This document shows positions 5,678 through 5,912 of a stretch of DNA of 5,912 bases, one piece after another (the stretch's first letter is position 1; the number at the start of each line of letters is the position of its first letter). A model generated the notes under the pieces. It worked only from the letters and a program-made list of their open reading frames with translations. It did not search any database and was not told where the DNA came from. Both the position numbers and the translations under genes were made by a program. Origin of the DNA: Acidobacteriota bacterium (GTDB lineage Bacteria; Acidobacteriota; Terriglobia; Terriglobales; Acidobacteriaceae); assembly GCA_003224835.1 (NCBI GenBank), contig QHZX01000360.1, positions 1 to 5,912 of the forward strand, given 5' to 3'.

Positions 5678-5912
5678 ATGATTCGTGTTCTCAAAATTGT
5701 CGTCTTCCTCGTGTGCCTGGTCCCGCTGGGGCTACTGGCGTGGAGGTTTTTCGGCGTACATCCCACTGACATGAGCACTTGGGGCGCTGCGTTGGGTGCG
5801 AATCCGGTTGAGGCACTCGAGCACAAGACCGGCGATTGGACGCTGCGCTTTCTGCTGATCACGCTGGCGATTACGCCGTTACGTAAACTCCTGCACGTTC
5901 CTGCGCTTATTA
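5678..5912 (+). CDS. msrQ: Haem membrane subunit MsrQ (YedZ), N-terminal part, cut by window edge
   Basis: MsrQ is an inner-membrane haem protein of the ferric-reductase-like family that passes electrons to MsrP. The first 78 codons are in the window. Residues about 4-25 (VLKIVVFLVCLVPLGLLAW) form the first membrane segment. LGANPVEALEHKTGDWTLRF (39-58) matches the family signature, [20 protein letters not shown] in E. coli, and the second membrane segment LLITLAITPLRKLL follows. His49 aligns with the conserved His of that signature; the later haem-binding histidines are beyond the edge. The start ATG lies 19 bases after the msrP stop with no clear Shine-Dalgarno, so translation may depend on ribosomes finishing msrP. 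The gene order msrP-msrQ is the standard one. The full protein is usually about 200 residues. Confidence 0.93.
   Translation, partial: MIRVLKIVVFLVCLVPLGLLAWRFFGVHPTDMSTWGAALGANPVEALEHKTGDWTLRFLLITLAITPLRKLLHVPALI

Overview
The window looks like an ordinary piece of a soil-type bacterial chromosome, most likely from the Acidobacteriota. That assignment is an inference. It rests on an Oar-like TonB-dependent receptor with an N-terminal carboxypeptidase-regulatory domain, a small zinc-ribbon membrane protein, a single-domain PilZ protein and a roughly 48-residue small protein, a combination I associate with that phylum. No insertion sequence, phage gene, CRISPR array, rRNA or tRNA was recognised.

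Layout: four genes lie on the minus strand in the left two thirds, and three on the plus strand at the right. Minus strand: the N-terminal 123 residues of a Mn/Fe superoxide dismutase, cut by the left edge (1-370); a 48-residue protein with a strong Shine-Dalgarno (592-738); an 844-residue outer-membrane TonB-dependent receptor-like protein (908-3442); and a zinc-ribbon membrane protein (3513-3992). Plus strand: a PilZ protein (4220-4570); msrP, the Tat-exported molybdopterin subunit of the periplasmic methionine sulfoxide reductase (4705-5658); and the start of msrQ, its haem membrane partner, cut by the right edge (5678-5912). The longest stretch without a gene is about 230 bases.

How the genes work together: msrP and msrQ form an operon that repairs oxidised methionines in envelope proteins using electrons from the membrane. 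The superoxide dismutase at the other end detoxifies cytoplasmic superoxide, so the window is flanked by oxidative-stress genes, although they are about 4.3 kb apart and on opposite strands. The zinc-ribbon and receptor genes are codirectional with a 70-base gap and may be cotranscribed. PilZ is divergent from them, and the shared intergenic region holds two clear dyads. One is a nearly perfect 9+9 dyad directly upstream of the pilZ ribosome-binding site.

No new multi-gene system is evident. The most interesting items are small: the dyad and possible 12-codon coupled leader ahead of pilZ, the degenerate c-di-GMP motif in PilZ, the GGAAT repeat cluster at the msrP promoter, and the 48-residue protein.
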